NCBI GenBank assembly: GCA_937914945.1
Contig: CALGJF010000066.1
Location: 33,747-97,746, forward strand
Direction of reading: 5' to 3'
Length of the DNA: 64,000 nt
Origin: an uncultured Bacteroidales bacterium
GTDB taxonomy: Bacteria; Bacteroidota; Bacteroidia; Bacteroidales; Bacteroidaceae
Both the position numbers and the translations under genes were made by a program. Under the pieces are notes generated by a model, which saw only the letters and a program-made list of their open reading frames with translations, was not told the origin of the DNA and did no database searches. Positions 51,864 to 61,041 of this stretch are shown piece by piece (position 1 is the first letter of the stretch; every line of letters begins with the position of its first letter).

Positions 51864-52502
51864 TTACGCCTCCTTTTTAGCTAATATGTTATTAATAACC
51901 TCGAGAGAGCTCTCGGTCACAACTAAAACTTCGGCATTCATAATACCATAGGTATTTATGTCCGAAGCAATTGCAACTTTTGTGCCCTTCAAATTACGAG
52001 CTGACAAATATACGCATTTATTGCTAGATGGCAAAACAAACAATTGTTTCTTTTCAGAAACATTAAGTTTATTTAACACTTCAACAAATGCTTTTGTGCT
52101 GGGAGCCTCAAAATTGAAATCCTCAACAACAATAATTGCGTTGTCGATAGCCTTCTGTGAAAGAGCCGACTTACGTGCAAGCTGTTTCACCTTCTTGTTG
52201 AGCTTGAAGTTGTAATCGCGAGGTGTGGGACCAAATACGCGAGCACCACCTACCAAGAGGGGTGAGTTGATATCACCACGACGTGCGCCACCGCCGCCCT
52301 TCTGACGACCGAGCTTACGTGTTGAACCTGAAATCTCGCTTCTCTCTTTTGACTTATGTGTACCCTGACGTTGAGCTGCAAGATACTGTCTAACAGCCAT
52401 GTAAACAACGTGCTCGTTAGGCTCGATGCCGAAGATAGACTCGTCTAACGTAACCTTTCTTCCGGTGTTTTCACCCTTAATATTTAATACGCTGACTTCC
52501 AT
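51864..52502 (-). CDS. rplD: 50S ribosomal protein L4
   Basis: 212 residues. The tunnel loop has STRKLGRQKGGGGARRGDINSP; the globular domain has DNAIIVVEDFNFEAPSTKAF. Its start overlaps the last base of the rplC stop. In E. coli L4 represses the S10 operon; no such leader was identified. Confidence 0.96.
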   Translation of the reverse strand: MEVSVLNIKGENTGRKVTLDESIFGIEPNEHVVYMAVRQYLAAQRQGTHKSKERSEISGSTRKLGRQKGGGGARRGDINSPLLVGGARVFGPTPRDYNFKLNKKVKQLARKSALSQKAIDNAIIVVEDFNFEAPSTKAFVEVLNKLNVSEKKQLFVLPSSNKCVYLSARNLKGTKVAIASDINTYGIMNAEVLVVTESSLEVINNILAKKEA

Positions 52503-53119
52503 TACTTTTCAATTATTACGATTGAACCATTGTAACCCGGAACCGAACCTTTGATAACCAACAGGTTGTGCTCAGGAATAACCTTTAACACTTGCAAATT
52601 GTGTGTAGTAACACGAGCGTTACCCATCTGTCCACCCATGCGGAGGCCTTTGAATACCTTTGCAGGGTATGAACAAGCACCAATAGAACCCGGCTTGCGA
52701 GCGCGGTTGTGCTGACCGTGAGTAGCCTGACCTACACCACCAAAATTGTGGCGTTTAACAACACCCTGGAATCCTTTACCCTTAGATGTACCGGTTACTG
52801 TAACATAAGCGGTATCAGCAAAGAGATCCACTGTAACTACATCGCCCAAATTGAGCTCTGTATCAAACTCCTTGAACTCGGCCAAGTGTCTCTTGGGAGC
52901 TACACCGGCTTTCTTGAAGTGGCCCATGAGAGGAGCGTTTACACGGCTCTCCTTCTGGTCCTGGAAACCGAGCTGAACAGCCTCATAGCCATCCTTCTCG
53001 ATAGTCTTCACCTGTGTAACTGCGCAAGGACCTGCTTCGATAACAGTGCATGGAACATTCTTACCATCGGCACTGAAAACGGACATCATTCCGATTTTTT
53101 TTCCTAATAATCCTGGCAT
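52502..53119 (-). CDS. rplC: 50S ribosomal protein L3
   Basis: 205 residues. LLGKKIGMMSVF at the start and the conserved KGKGFQGVVKRHNFGG and GSIGACSYPAKVFKGLRMGGQMG. Confidence 0.97.
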   Translation of the reverse strand: MPGLLGKKIGMMSVFSADGKNVPCTVIEAGPCAVTQVKTIEKDGYEAVQLGFQDQKESRVNAPLMGHFKKAGVAPKRHLAEFKEFDTELNLGDVVTVDLFADTAYVTVTGTSKGKGFQGVVKRHNFGGVGQATHGQHNRARKPGSIGACSYPAKVFKGLRMGGQMGNARVTTHNLQVLKVIPEHNLLVIKGSVPGYNGSIVIIEK

Positions 53120-53158
53120 TTCAGTTTAATTTTTAATTAATGACTTTTTATTAAAATA

Positions 53159-53464
53159 CTACACTTTAATCTCAACCTCAACTCCCGAAGGCAACTCGAG
53201 CTTCATAAGAGCATCAACAGTCTTAGCTGTAGAGCTATAGATGTCAATCAATCTCTTGAAAGAAGACAACTGGAACTGCTCGCGAGACTTCTTGTTAACG
53301 AAGGTAGAGCGGTTCACTGTAAAAATACGTTTGTGAGTGGGCAATGGAATAGGACCGCTAACGATAGCGCCTGTAGCCTTCACAGTCTTTACAATCTTCT
53401 CGGCCGACTTGTCAACCAAGTTGTGATCGTAGGATTTAAGTTTGATTCTAATTTTCTGACTCAT
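53159..53464 (-). CDS. rpsJ: 30S ribosomal protein S10
   Basis: 101 residues. MSQKIRIKLKSYDHNLVDKS and GPIPLPTHKRIFTVNRS are diagnostic; S10 also acts as NusE in antitermination. First gene of the S10 operon proper; a 12-bp-stem hairpin lies just upstream. Confidence 0.97.
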   Translation of the reverse strand: MSQKIRIKLKSYDHNLVDKSAEKIVKTVKATGAIVSGPIPLPTHKRIFTVNRSTFVNKKSREQFQLSSFKRLIDIYSSTAKTVDALMKLELPSGVEVEIKV

Positions 53465-53496
53465 CGTCTTTTAATGTTTATAAAATTCGTAATTAT

Positions 53497-53532
53497 GCCT
53501 GCCGGTTAAGAGTCATTCGCTAACCGGCAGGC
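53497..53532 (-). promoter_or_regulatory. Hairpin between fusA and rpsJ
   Basis: GCCTGCCGGTTA (53497-53508) pairs perfectly with TAACCGGCAGGC (53521-53532) around a 12-nt loop. It lies between the fusA stop and the rpsJ start and has no T-run on the minus strand. An attenuator, RNase processing site or protein-binding leader separating str and S10 expression is likely. Confidence 0.6.
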
Positions 53533-53542
53533 GTTATTTGTT

Positions 53543-55636
53543 TTATTTCTGCAACTCTTCGAGAATTTGCTTTGTCAAAGATGCGCTCACCTGATCGTGG
53601 TGATCGTATGTCATTGACGAAGTTGCGCGACCCGAAGTGATGGTACGCAATGATGTTACATAACCGAACATCTCAGACAGAGGAACCATAGCCTTTACGA
53701 TGCGGGCACCTGTACGGCTGGTCTCAAAGCCCTCTACCTGACCACGACGTTTGTTGAGGTCGGCAATAACATCACCCATGCTCTCCTCGGGAGTAACAAC
53801 CTCAAGTCTCATGATGGGCTCCAAGAGAACGGGGTTGGCTTTCAAACAAGCATTCTTATATGCCTGAATAGCACAAACCTCGAACGAGAGCTGGTCAGAG
53901 TCTACGGGGTGGAAACCACCATCGAGCAAGGTAACCTTCAAAGACTCCATCGGATAGCCGGCAAGAACACCTGCCTTGATAGCTGTCTGGAAGCCCTTCT
54001 GAACAGAGGGGATAAACTCCTTGGGCACGTTACCACCCTTAACCTCGTTCACAAACTGCAAGTTACCCTCTTTGAAATCCTCATCAGCGGGACCCACAGC
54101 AACAAGAATCTTGGCATACTTACCCTTACCACCGGTCTGTTTCTTATATGTCTCATCAACCTGAACAGTCTCTGTGATAGCCTCTTTGTAGCTAACCTGG
54201 GGACGACCCTGGTTACACTCTACGTTGAACTCACGTTTCAGACGGTCGATGATAATCTCCAAGTGAAGCTCACCCATACCAGAGATAATTGTCTGGCCCG
54301 ACTGCTCGTCTGTCTTAACAGTAAATGTAGGATCCTCCTCGGCAAGTTTTGCAAGACCGTTTGCAAGCTTGTCCAAATCCTTCTGTGTTTTGGGCTCTAC
54401 TGCGATAGAAATCACAGGATCGGGGAACGACATAGACTCAAGTATGATAGGAGCATCCTCTGCGCAAAGAGTATCACCAGTGCGAACATCCTTAAGACCG
54501 ATAACGGCACCGATATCACCTGCGCCAAGAACCTCAACGGGGTTCTGCTTGTTAGAGTGCATCTGGAACATACGAGAGATGCGCTCTTTGCGGCCAGAAC
54601 GTGTATCGAAGATATATGAACCCGACTCCAATTTACCAGAGTAAACACGAACGTAGATCAAACGACCTACAAAGGGGTTGGTAGCAATCTTGAACACAAG
54701 AGCCGATGTCTTGTCGTCCTCGCTGGGCTTGCGTGTCTCTGCCTCATCTGTTTTGGGATTGATACCCTCAACAGCAGCTGTATCCAGAGGAGAAGGCAAG
54801 AATGCGCAAACAAAGTCAAGGAGAGGCTGAACGCCCTTGTTCTTGAACGAAGAACCACATGTCATAGGAGTGAGCTCCATCGCAAGTGTACCCTTGCGGA
54901 TTGCAGCTATAAGCTCCTCTTCTGTGATGCTATCGGGATCCTCAAGAACCTTCATCATCAACTCCTCATCATAATCGGCAGCCTTCTCAAGAAGGTGCTC
55001 ACGCCACTGATTAGCCTCATCAACCATCTCTGCGGGAATCTCCTCAACAGTGTAATCAAGGCTACCATCCTTGTAAACAAGAGCCTTCATTGTGATAAGG
55101 TTGATAACACCAAGGAATTTCTCCTCGGCACCGATAGGAATTGTTACAGGGCAGGGGTTAGCACCCAAAATCTCTTTCATCTGACGCATTACAGAGAAAT
55201 AGTCTGCACCCGAACGGTCCATCTTGTTTACATATGCGATACGGGGGACATTATACTTGTCTGCCTGACGCCATACAGTCTCTGACTGAGGCTCAACACC
55301 ACCTACTGCACAGAAAGCTGCGATAGCACCGTCGAGCACGCGAAGAGAGCGCTCAACCTCGGCTGTAAAGTCAACGTGTCCCGGAGTGTCAATCAAGTTA
55401 AACTTATACTTTGTACCGTTCCAGTTCCAGAATGTAGTGGTAGCAGCAGAGGTAATGGTGATACCACGCTCCTGCTCCTGCTCCATCCAGTCCATGGTAG
55501 CTGCACCATCGTGTACCTCACCAATTTTGTGAGAAAGACCGGTGTAGAACAAAATACGCTCTGATGTGGTAGTTTTACCAGCATCGATGTGAGCACTAAT
55601 ACCAATGTTACGGGTAAATTGTAATTCGTTAGCCAT
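53543..55636 (-). CDS. fusA: Elongation factor G
   Basis: 697 residues. GTPase translocating tRNA-mRNA. G motifs: AHIDAGKTTTSERIL, ERGITITSA, IDTPGHVDFT and NKMD; domain IV and V contain GGNVPKEFIPSVQKGF and SLRTITSGRATSSMTYDHHD. It follows rpsG and precedes rpsJ directly; no tuf gene lies in between, as usual for Bacteroidetes. Confidence 0.97.
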   Translation of the reverse strand: MANELQFTRNIGISAHIDAGKTTTSERILFYTGLSHKIGEVHDGAATMDWMEQEQERGITITSAATTTFWNWNGTKYKFNLIDTPGHVDFTAEVERSLRVLDGAIAAFCAVGGVEPQSETVWRQADKYNVPRIAYVNKMDRSGADYFSVMRQMKEILGANPCPVTIPIGAEEKFLGVINLITMKALVYKDGSLDYTVEEIPAEMVDEANQWREHLLEKAADYDEELMMKVLEDPDSITEEELIAAIRKGTLAMELTPMTCGSSFKNKGVQPLLDFVCAFLPSPLDTAAVEGINPKTDEAETRKPSEDDKTSALVFKIATNPFVGRLIYVRVYSGKLESGSYIFDTRSGRKERISRMFQMHSNKQNPVEVLGAGDIGAVIGLKDVRTGDTLCAEDAPIILESMSFPDPVISIAVEPKTQKDLDKLANGLAKLAEEDPTFTVKTDEQSGQTIISGMGELHLEIIIDRLKREFNVECNQGRPQVSYKEAITETVQVDETYKKQTGGKGKYAKILVAVGPADEDFKEGNLQFVNEVKGGNVPKEFIPSVQKGFQTAIKAGVLAGYPMESLKVTLLDGGFHPVDSDQLSFEVCAIQAYKNACLKANPVLLEPIMRLEVVTPEESMGDVIADLNKRRGQVEGFETSRTGARIVKAMVPLSEMFGYVTSLRTITSGRATSSMTYDHHDQVSASLTKQILEELQK

Positions 55637-55657
55637 CTTCGTATAAATTTTCTTTGA

Positions 55658-56134
55658 TTAGAAACGGAAGTGTGCAAATGCACGGTTAGCCTCGGCCATA
55701 CGGTGCATATCCTCTTTACGCTTGAACGCACCACCCTGGTTGTTGTATGCATCCATAATCTCACTGCAAAGCTTCTCAGCCATAGATTTGCCACCGCGTT
55801 TGCGAGCGAACAAAATCATATTCTTCATTGAGATAGACTCTTTGCGGTCTGCACGAATCTCTGTGGGCACCTGGAATGTAGCACCACCGATACGACGAGA
55901 TTTAACCTCTACTTTGGGAGTAATGTTCTCCAAAGCCTGCTTCCAGATTTCAAGAGGAGTCTTCTCCTCGTTCTTCATCTTGTTACCAACAAGCTCAAGA
56001 GCACCATAGAAAATAGTGTACGATACGTTTTTCTTTCCGTCATACATCAAATGGTTAACGAATTTAGAAACCATCTGATCGTTGAATACGGGATCCGGAA
56101 GGATCACACGTTTTTTTGGTTTTGCTTTTCTCAT
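55658..56134 (-). CDS. rpsG: 30S ribosomal protein S7
   Basis: 158 residues from the ATG at 56134 (MRKAKPKKRVILPDPVFND). A TTG farther up at 56215 keeps the frame open but adds unconserved residues. Signatures: GALELV, RRIGGATFQVPTEIR and KRKEDMHRMAEANRAFAHFRF. The 189-bp gap to rpsL (56135-56323) shows no gene and could hold the S7 regulatory site, though no structure was clear to me. Confidence 0.96.
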   Translation of the reverse strand: MRKAKPKKRVILPDPVFNDQMVSKFVNHLMYDGKKNVSYTIFYGALELVGNKMKNEEKTPLEIWKQALENITPKVEVKSRRIGGATFQVPTEIRADRKESISMKNMILFARKRGGKSMAEKLCSEIMDAYNNQGGAFKRKEDMHRMAEANRAFAHFRF

Positions 56135-56323
56135 TTTCTTTTTACGAAAATTAATGTTTTGTTTGGGCTGCGTTATTGCAAATTCTTCAACGCCTCCACC
56201 GAGGCATTTACTCAACCTATTTATAACTTATTCCAACAAACCAAAACTGTTAAATAAATAAGGGTGTATTCATTGTTTTACAAGCCGAATGCACCATTTC
56301 ACAGCTTGCAAGGCGTTTGATTA

Positions 56324-56704
56324 TTACTTTTTAGCCTTGGGACGTTTAGCACCATATTTAGAACGACGCTGTGTACGGTTGGCAACACCTGCAGTATCCA
56401 AAGTACCGCGAACGATGTGGTAACGTACACCGGGGAGGTCCTTAACACGGCCACCACGTACTAAAACGATTGAGTGCTCCTGCAAGTTATGACCTTCACC
56501 GGGGATGTAAGAGTTCACCTCCTTCTGATTGGTCAAGCGAACACGAGCAACCTTTCTCATAGCAGAGTTAGGTTTCTTAGGTGTGGTTGTGTAAACACGT
56601 ACACACACACCACGACGCTGGGGACAGTTGTCGAGTGCGGGCGACTTGCTCTTCTCCACGATAACCTCTCTGCCTTTTCTTACTAATTGCTGAATTGTAG
56701 GCAT
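56324..56704 (-). CDS. rpsL: 30S ribosomal protein S12
   Basis: 126 residues. Decoding-site protein. TTTPKKPNSAMRKVARVRL contains the lysines (43-44) at the positions altered in streptomycin-resistant mutants, here in the wild-type form; RGGRVKDLPGVRYHIVRG is also intact. First gene of the str-S10-spc-alpha run. Confidence 0.97.
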   Translation of the reverse strand: MPTIQQLVRKGREVIVEKSKSPALDNCPQRRGVCVRVYTTTPKKPNSAMRKVARVRLTNQKEVNSYIPGEGHNLQEHSIVLVRGGRVKDLPGVRYHIVRGTLDTAGVANRTQRRSKYGAKRPKAKK

Positions 56705-56780
56705 TTTGTTAAATTTTTAATTATTATTATGTTATAAATTATATTCAATACAAGCAGACACGGTGGTCCATTTTGGCTTG

Positions 56781-56788
56781 CAAAGATA
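56781..56788 (-). promoter_or_regulatory. -7 box of the ribosomal protein block
   Basis: TATCTTTG on the minus strand, 77-84 bp before the rpsL ATG. The -33 region is T-rich but shows no exact TTTG at 19-21 bp. I see nothing else in 56705-56933 apart from AT-rich sequence. Confidence 0.5.
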
Positions 56789-56933
56789 GAAATTATTTTT
56801 CTAATAAAAAAGGGTTTATTGCATTTTTAATTAAAAGTTGACAAAATCGCCATAAAAAGCAACCACAGAAAGCACCGCAAGAGGCCTGGTTTTTACACCT
56901 TATTAATATAATTGTACGAAAAACGGCTCATTT

Positions 56934-56965
56934 TTTGCATTTTTAATGAAAAAACAATATCTTTA
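56934..56965 (+). promoter_or_regulatory. Promoter of the secreted-protein/sulfatase cluster
   Basis: TTTG (56934-56937), a 20-bp spacer and TATCTTTA (56958-56965), with a predicted leader of about 23 nt before the ATG at 56995. Confidence 0.65.
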
Positions 56966-56994
56966 CAACTTGAGATAATTCCAACCATTCAAAT

Positions 56995-59436
56995 ATGAGA
57001 AAAATTTATCTTTCCATTCTGCTGTTTGCATTTGCGGCTATACTGCCTGCAAGCGCAGCAAAGAGCATAAAGCTTGGCTTCACAAGAACCGGCACAGACG
57101 CATCGAGCGTAACCATCGGCATCACCGACGAGAACGGCACAGTCATTGATGGCACAAGAGCATCGCTCACAACATCGCACGCCTTCAAGCCCACAGCCAA
57201 TGCTGTTACCGAGAGCATCCTCTGCCCCAATGTAAACGGCAACACAAACCCCACAATAAAGCTCAACTTCACAATTACCGGAATACCACAGGGCTTTAAG
57301 TTCAACAACATCGACGCACACATCCACGCGCTCAACGGCGGCAGCAACTACCAGGAGATAGGCGACGGCGTGGTGCGCCAGTGGAACGTAGTGGCAAAGC
57401 AAGGAACAAGCAGCAGCGACCTTGCCACATTCGGCACGCTCAGCAACATCGATATTGCGGCAGGCATCCCCGGTGCCAACAAAGCATGGACAATAGAAGG
57501 AAGCGAGGTTACAACGGGCGAAACCATCGAGATTGAGTTCACAATCACTGCCGGCAGCACAAATTCAGGCTGTTTCTTCGGCCTTTCGGAACTTGCACTC
57601 ATCAACACCAATAACGGAGAAGGAGAAGGCGGCGAAACAGATACCCCCGACGACAGCGGAGCCAAAATATACAACATCAGCTGGAAGACCACCGGCGGCA
57701 ACTACATAACCGAGGGTACCGACCAATCGATGTATGTGGCAGGTTACAGTGTAACCGAACGCCAATTCTGGAAGTTCATTCCCACCGGTAAAGAGAACTG
57801 CTACTACATACAGAACACCGCCACAGGGCGATACATGGAGAGCTGTAACAAGACACCTTCATCGGCATCGCGCATAAAAACCACCACCACACCCGTGGAG
57901 TACTACGTTGCACCCACAAGTGCCACAAGCGGTGAGATTGCAGGCTGCCACTACCTCTCATCGACCGATTGCAACAACTACGCTAACGAGGCCAACGGCC
58001 CCCGCGCACTCAACAAAGACGGAGCATCGAACTATGTAATCACATGGCAGGCAGGTACCAGCCGCGTAGGCTCATATTGGAAACTCATAGAGACCGAAGA
58101 CCTCTACGAGATTCGACCCTTTGAAGCCAGCAGCGCAATAGGCAGCATAGAGGTATCGTACAACATAAGCACCACCGCCAAGAACATAACACTTGGCGAT
58201 GACGGCACCGTTTCAATGCAAGAGAAGGACCTTGCCGCCGACAACCAAGGCTGGTACTTTGTAGGCACAAACAACCGTGAGGGCTACATCATAGCATCGG
58301 CAAAGGACCTCACAAGCACCCTCACCATAAACGACGGAGCCATTTCTACAACCACAGAGGGCACCACCCGCTGGAAGGTATATGCCAAAGAGGGTGAAAA
58401 CACACAATACTATTTCAAGGAGGTAAGCAGTGGCACAACCCTGTTCATCGATGGCGACAGTCTCTTTACCTTCGGCAAGCAGCGCAACGCATACGCCTGC
58501 AACAACCAAATTTACAACAACCCCTGCGGATACCTCTCGGACAACTACATAACCACAGCCAAGCTGCATGGCGACGATGTATTGAGCACCATCACATACG
58601 AGGCTGCATCGGCACCCGGCAATTGGCACGTGCTCTACACGTTGGACCGCGGAACAGTAGCCGTAGGCGGTAGCTTTGAATTGGACATTACACTTGCACA
58701 GGCTGCAAACAACTACTTGGAGGTTTACGCATACTTTGACTGGAACGCCGACGGAATCTTCGAGACATCGGAGCAGATGACCGTGAGCGGCAACACAGCA
58801 AACGGCACATTCACAGCACCAGAGTGGGCTGCACTCACCGACAGCCGCATGCGCGTGAGAGTGAACGAAAACGGGCTGAACTATGCCGAGGACGATGTAG
58901 AGGGCGTGGTATATGACTTTATCATCACCGCAGCACCAGCCATGGACAAGCGCACCGTAACCATCGGCGCCAATGCACAGGGCCGTGGTACCATCACCCT
59001 TTCACAGATAGCCGACGAGTACCAGAAGGGCACTACCATCACTGCCACCGCAACAGCCAACAGCAGCAACAGCTTCATCTGCTGGAAGGAGGGCAACATC
59101 ATCGTATCCACCGATGCCGAGTACACTTTCACCGTAGATCACAACATCGCGCTCACCGCATACTTCACCCCCGATACCACAGATGGCGACGACATCATCA
59201 CAGGCATAGGTTCAACCACCGCAACAGCCGATATTGAGATTATCGCAGGCGAAGGCTATATACAGGCAGTGAGCCGCAGTCCCATAGCAAGCATAGCCAT
59301 TTACAACAGCAATGCCGCACAAACAGGCAAGAGCAACGGCAACAAGATTTCCACTGTCGGCCTCGCCAAAGGCATCTACATTGTAAAGGTGCGCACAGCC
59401 AACGGAGAGAAAAACTTCAAATTCTACAACAGATAA
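56995..59436 (+). CDS. Secreted multidomain protein with GEVED-like domain and T9SS type A-like tail
   Basis: 813 residues with a signal peptide (1-~21, ASAA). Residues ~22-205 form an all-beta domain of unknown type, followed by an acidic Gly linker (GEGEGGETDTPDDSG). Residues ~221-540 contain lectin-like units (RQFWKFIPTGKENCYYIQNTATGRYM). Residues ~542-645 are GEVED-like (YFDWNADGIFETSEQM..EDDVEGVVYDF), residues ~650-725 resemble InlB-type B repeats (ISGYFTPDT-like close LTAYFTPDT), and ~733-813 form a type IX secretion sorting domain (GIYIVKVRTANGEKNFKF). It is probably a cell-surface or released glycan-binding protein. It opens the cluster with the sulfatase 23 bp downstream. Confidence 0.78.
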   Translation: MRKIYLSILLFAFAAILPASAAKSIKLGFTRTGTDASSVTIGITDENGTVIDGTRASLTTSHAFKPTANAVTESILCPNVNGNTNPTIKLNFTITGIPQGFKFNNIDAHIHALNGGSNYQEIGDGVVRQWNVVAKQGTSSSDLATFGTLSNIDIAAGIPGANKAWTIEGSEVTTGETIEIEFTITAGSTNSGCFFGLSELALINTNNGEGEGGETDTPDDSGAKIYNISWKTTGGNYITEGTDQSMYVAGYSVTERQFWKFIPTGKENCYYIQNTATGRYMESCNKTPSSASRIKTTTTPVEYYVAPTSATSGEIAGCHYLSSTDCNNYANEANGPRALNKDGASNYVITWQAGTSRVGSYWKLIETEDLYEIRPFEASSAIGSIEVSYNISTTAKNITLGDDGTVSMQEKDLAADNQGWYFVGTNNREGYIIASAKDLTSTLTINDGAISTTTEGTTRWKVYAKEGENTQYYFKEVSSGTTLFIDGDSLFTFGKQRNAYACNNQIYNNPCGYLSDNYITTAKLHGDDVLSTITYEAASAPGNWHVLYTLDRGTVAVGGSFELDITLAQAANNYLEVYAYFDWNADGIFETSEQMTVSGNTANGTFTAPEWAALTDSRMRVRVNENGLNYAEDDVEGVVYDFIITAAPAMDKRTVTIGANAQGRGTITLSQIADEYQKGTTITATATANSSNSFICWKEGNIIVSTDAEYTFTVDHNIALTAYFTPDTTDGDDIITGIGSTTATADIEIIAGEGYIQAVSRSPIASIAIYNSNAAQTGKSNGNKISTVGLAKGIYIVKVRTANGEKNFKFYNR

Positions 59437-59459
59437 CCAACCAGAAAAAAACAAAAGAT

Positions 59460-60974
59460 ATGAACAAAGATAAATTAATGCTCTTCGGCTGTGGATTGCT
59501 CGCAACAACAACCATGCAGGCACAAGAGGCAAACAAGCCCAATATCATATATATAATGTGCGACGACCTGGGATACGGCGACCTCGGTTGCTATGGCCAA
59601 AAGTACATAAGCACACCCAACCTCGACAAGATGGCGAGCGAGGGTATGCTCTTTACCGACGCATACGCAGGCAGCCCTGTAAGTGCCCCCTCGCGTGCAT
59701 CACTCATGACAGGCCAGCACACCGGCCACACCAAAGTGCGCGGCAACAAAGAACACCGTATCGGCAGCATTACATACGGCAAAACCACAGACCCCACACA
59801 AACAGGCCAGGAGCCCTATGACCCCGACCACATAATTCTCCCCGAGATTATGAAGGACAACGGTTACAACACAGGCATGTTCGGCAAGTGGGCCGGTGGC
59901 TACGAAGGCTCCATAAGCACCCCCGACAAACGTGGAATCGACGAATACTACGGATTCATTTGCCAATTCCAGGCCCACTTGTACTACCCCAACTTTCTCA
60001 ACAAGTACAGCAAGGCCGATGGCGACACCGAGGTTACACGCGACATCTTGGAGAACAACATCGACTACGCAATGCACGGCGACGAGTACAAGAAACGTAG
60101 CGACTATTCGGCCGACATCATACACCGCAAAGCAATGGAGTGGATAGACAAGCAGAGCGCCGAAACACCCTTCTTCGGCATCTTCACCTACACCCTGCCC
60201 CACGCCGAATTGGCACAGCCCAACGATTCAATCCTGCAAGCCTACCGCAATAGTTTCTGCATTGAAAAGACCTACGGCGGTGATGCAGCCTCGCGCTACA
60301 ACCCAACCGACTGCGCCCACGCACAGTTTGCAGGCATGATTACCCGCCTCGATGCCTATGTAGGTGAAATCCTCGCCCTGCTCAAAGAGAAAGGTTTCGA
60401 CGATAACACCATCGTGGTATTCACCAGCGACAACGGCCCTCACGAGGAGGGCGGTGCCGACCCCGCATTCTTCAACCGCGACGGCAAGCTTCGTGGCACC
60501 AAGCGTTCTACACACGAAGGCGGAATACGCGTGCCATACATAGTACGCTGGCCCGGCAAGGTGGCAGCAGGCTCTGTAAACGACCACCAACTTGCTTTCT
60601 ACGATGTGATGCCCACTCTGTGCGAGATTATAGGCGTCGATAACTACGAAGCCAAATACAGCAAAGGCGAGAACGACTATTTCGACGGAATCTCATTTGC
60701 AAAGACACTGCTCGGCAAAGAGGGCCAAGAGGAGCACGAATTCCTCTATTGGGAGTTCCATGAGACCAACATGATGGCACTGCGCATGGGCAACTGGAAG
60801 ATGGTGGTAAAGAACGGCAACTGCAGCTTATACGACCTCGCAACCGATGTTCACGAGGATAACAACATCGCATCCCAATACCCAGAAATTGTAAACAAGA
60901 TGAAAGAGATAATATTACAGGAGCACACAGCAAGTGAAATAAACATATTCAACAACATCACATTGCCAAAATAA
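59460..60974 (+). CDS. Serine-type sulfatase (S1 family arylsulfatase)
   Basis: 504 residues with a signal peptide ending MQAQ. Sulfatase motif SAPSRASLMTG at 75-85, with Ser75 in the place converted to formylglycine. The Ser form needs an anaerobic sulfatase-maturing radical-SAM enzyme, which is not in this window. Metal ligands are CDDLGYGDLG (Asp35, Asp36) near the start and FTSDNGPHEEGG farther on; GKLRGTKRSTHEGGIRVPYIVRWPG is the other conserved block. It hydrolyses sulfate esters of glycans, probably mucin or glycosaminoglycan. It has no T9SS tail, so it is likely periplasmic. Confidence 0.9.
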   Translation: MNKDKLMLFGCGLLATTTMQAQEANKPNIIYIMCDDLGYGDLGCYGQKYISTPNLDKMASEGMLFTDAYAGSPVSAPSRASLMTGQHTGHTKVRGNKEHRIGSITYGKTTDPTQTGQEPYDPDHIILPEIMKDNGYNTGMFGKWAGGYEGSISTPDKRGIDEYYGFICQFQAHLYYPNFLNKYSKADGDTEVTRDILENNIDYAMHGDEYKKRSDYSADIIHRKAMEWIDKQSAETPFFGIFTYTLPHAELAQPNDSILQAYRNSFCIEKTYGGDAASRYNPTDCAHAQFAGMITRLDAYVGEILALLKEKGFDDNTIVVFTSDNGPHEEGGADPAFFNRDGKLRGTKRSTHEGGIRVPYIVRWPGKVAAGSVNDHQLAFYDVMPTLCEIIGVDNYEAKYSKGENDYFDGISFAKTLLGKEGQEEHEFLYWEFHETNMMALRMGNWKMVVKNGNCSLYDLATDVHEDNNIASQYPEIVNKMKEIILQEHTASEINIFNNITLPK

Positions 60975-61041
60975 TACACCTTATTATATTATGCCATTAT
61001 AGCAGAGAAATATATAACATAACCCATTAAATAATAAACCT

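Noticed and set aside
56135..56215. TTG-started N-terminal extension of S7
   Set aside because: The additional 27 residues are not part of known S7 proteins; the ATG at 56134 gives the usual N-terminus and length.
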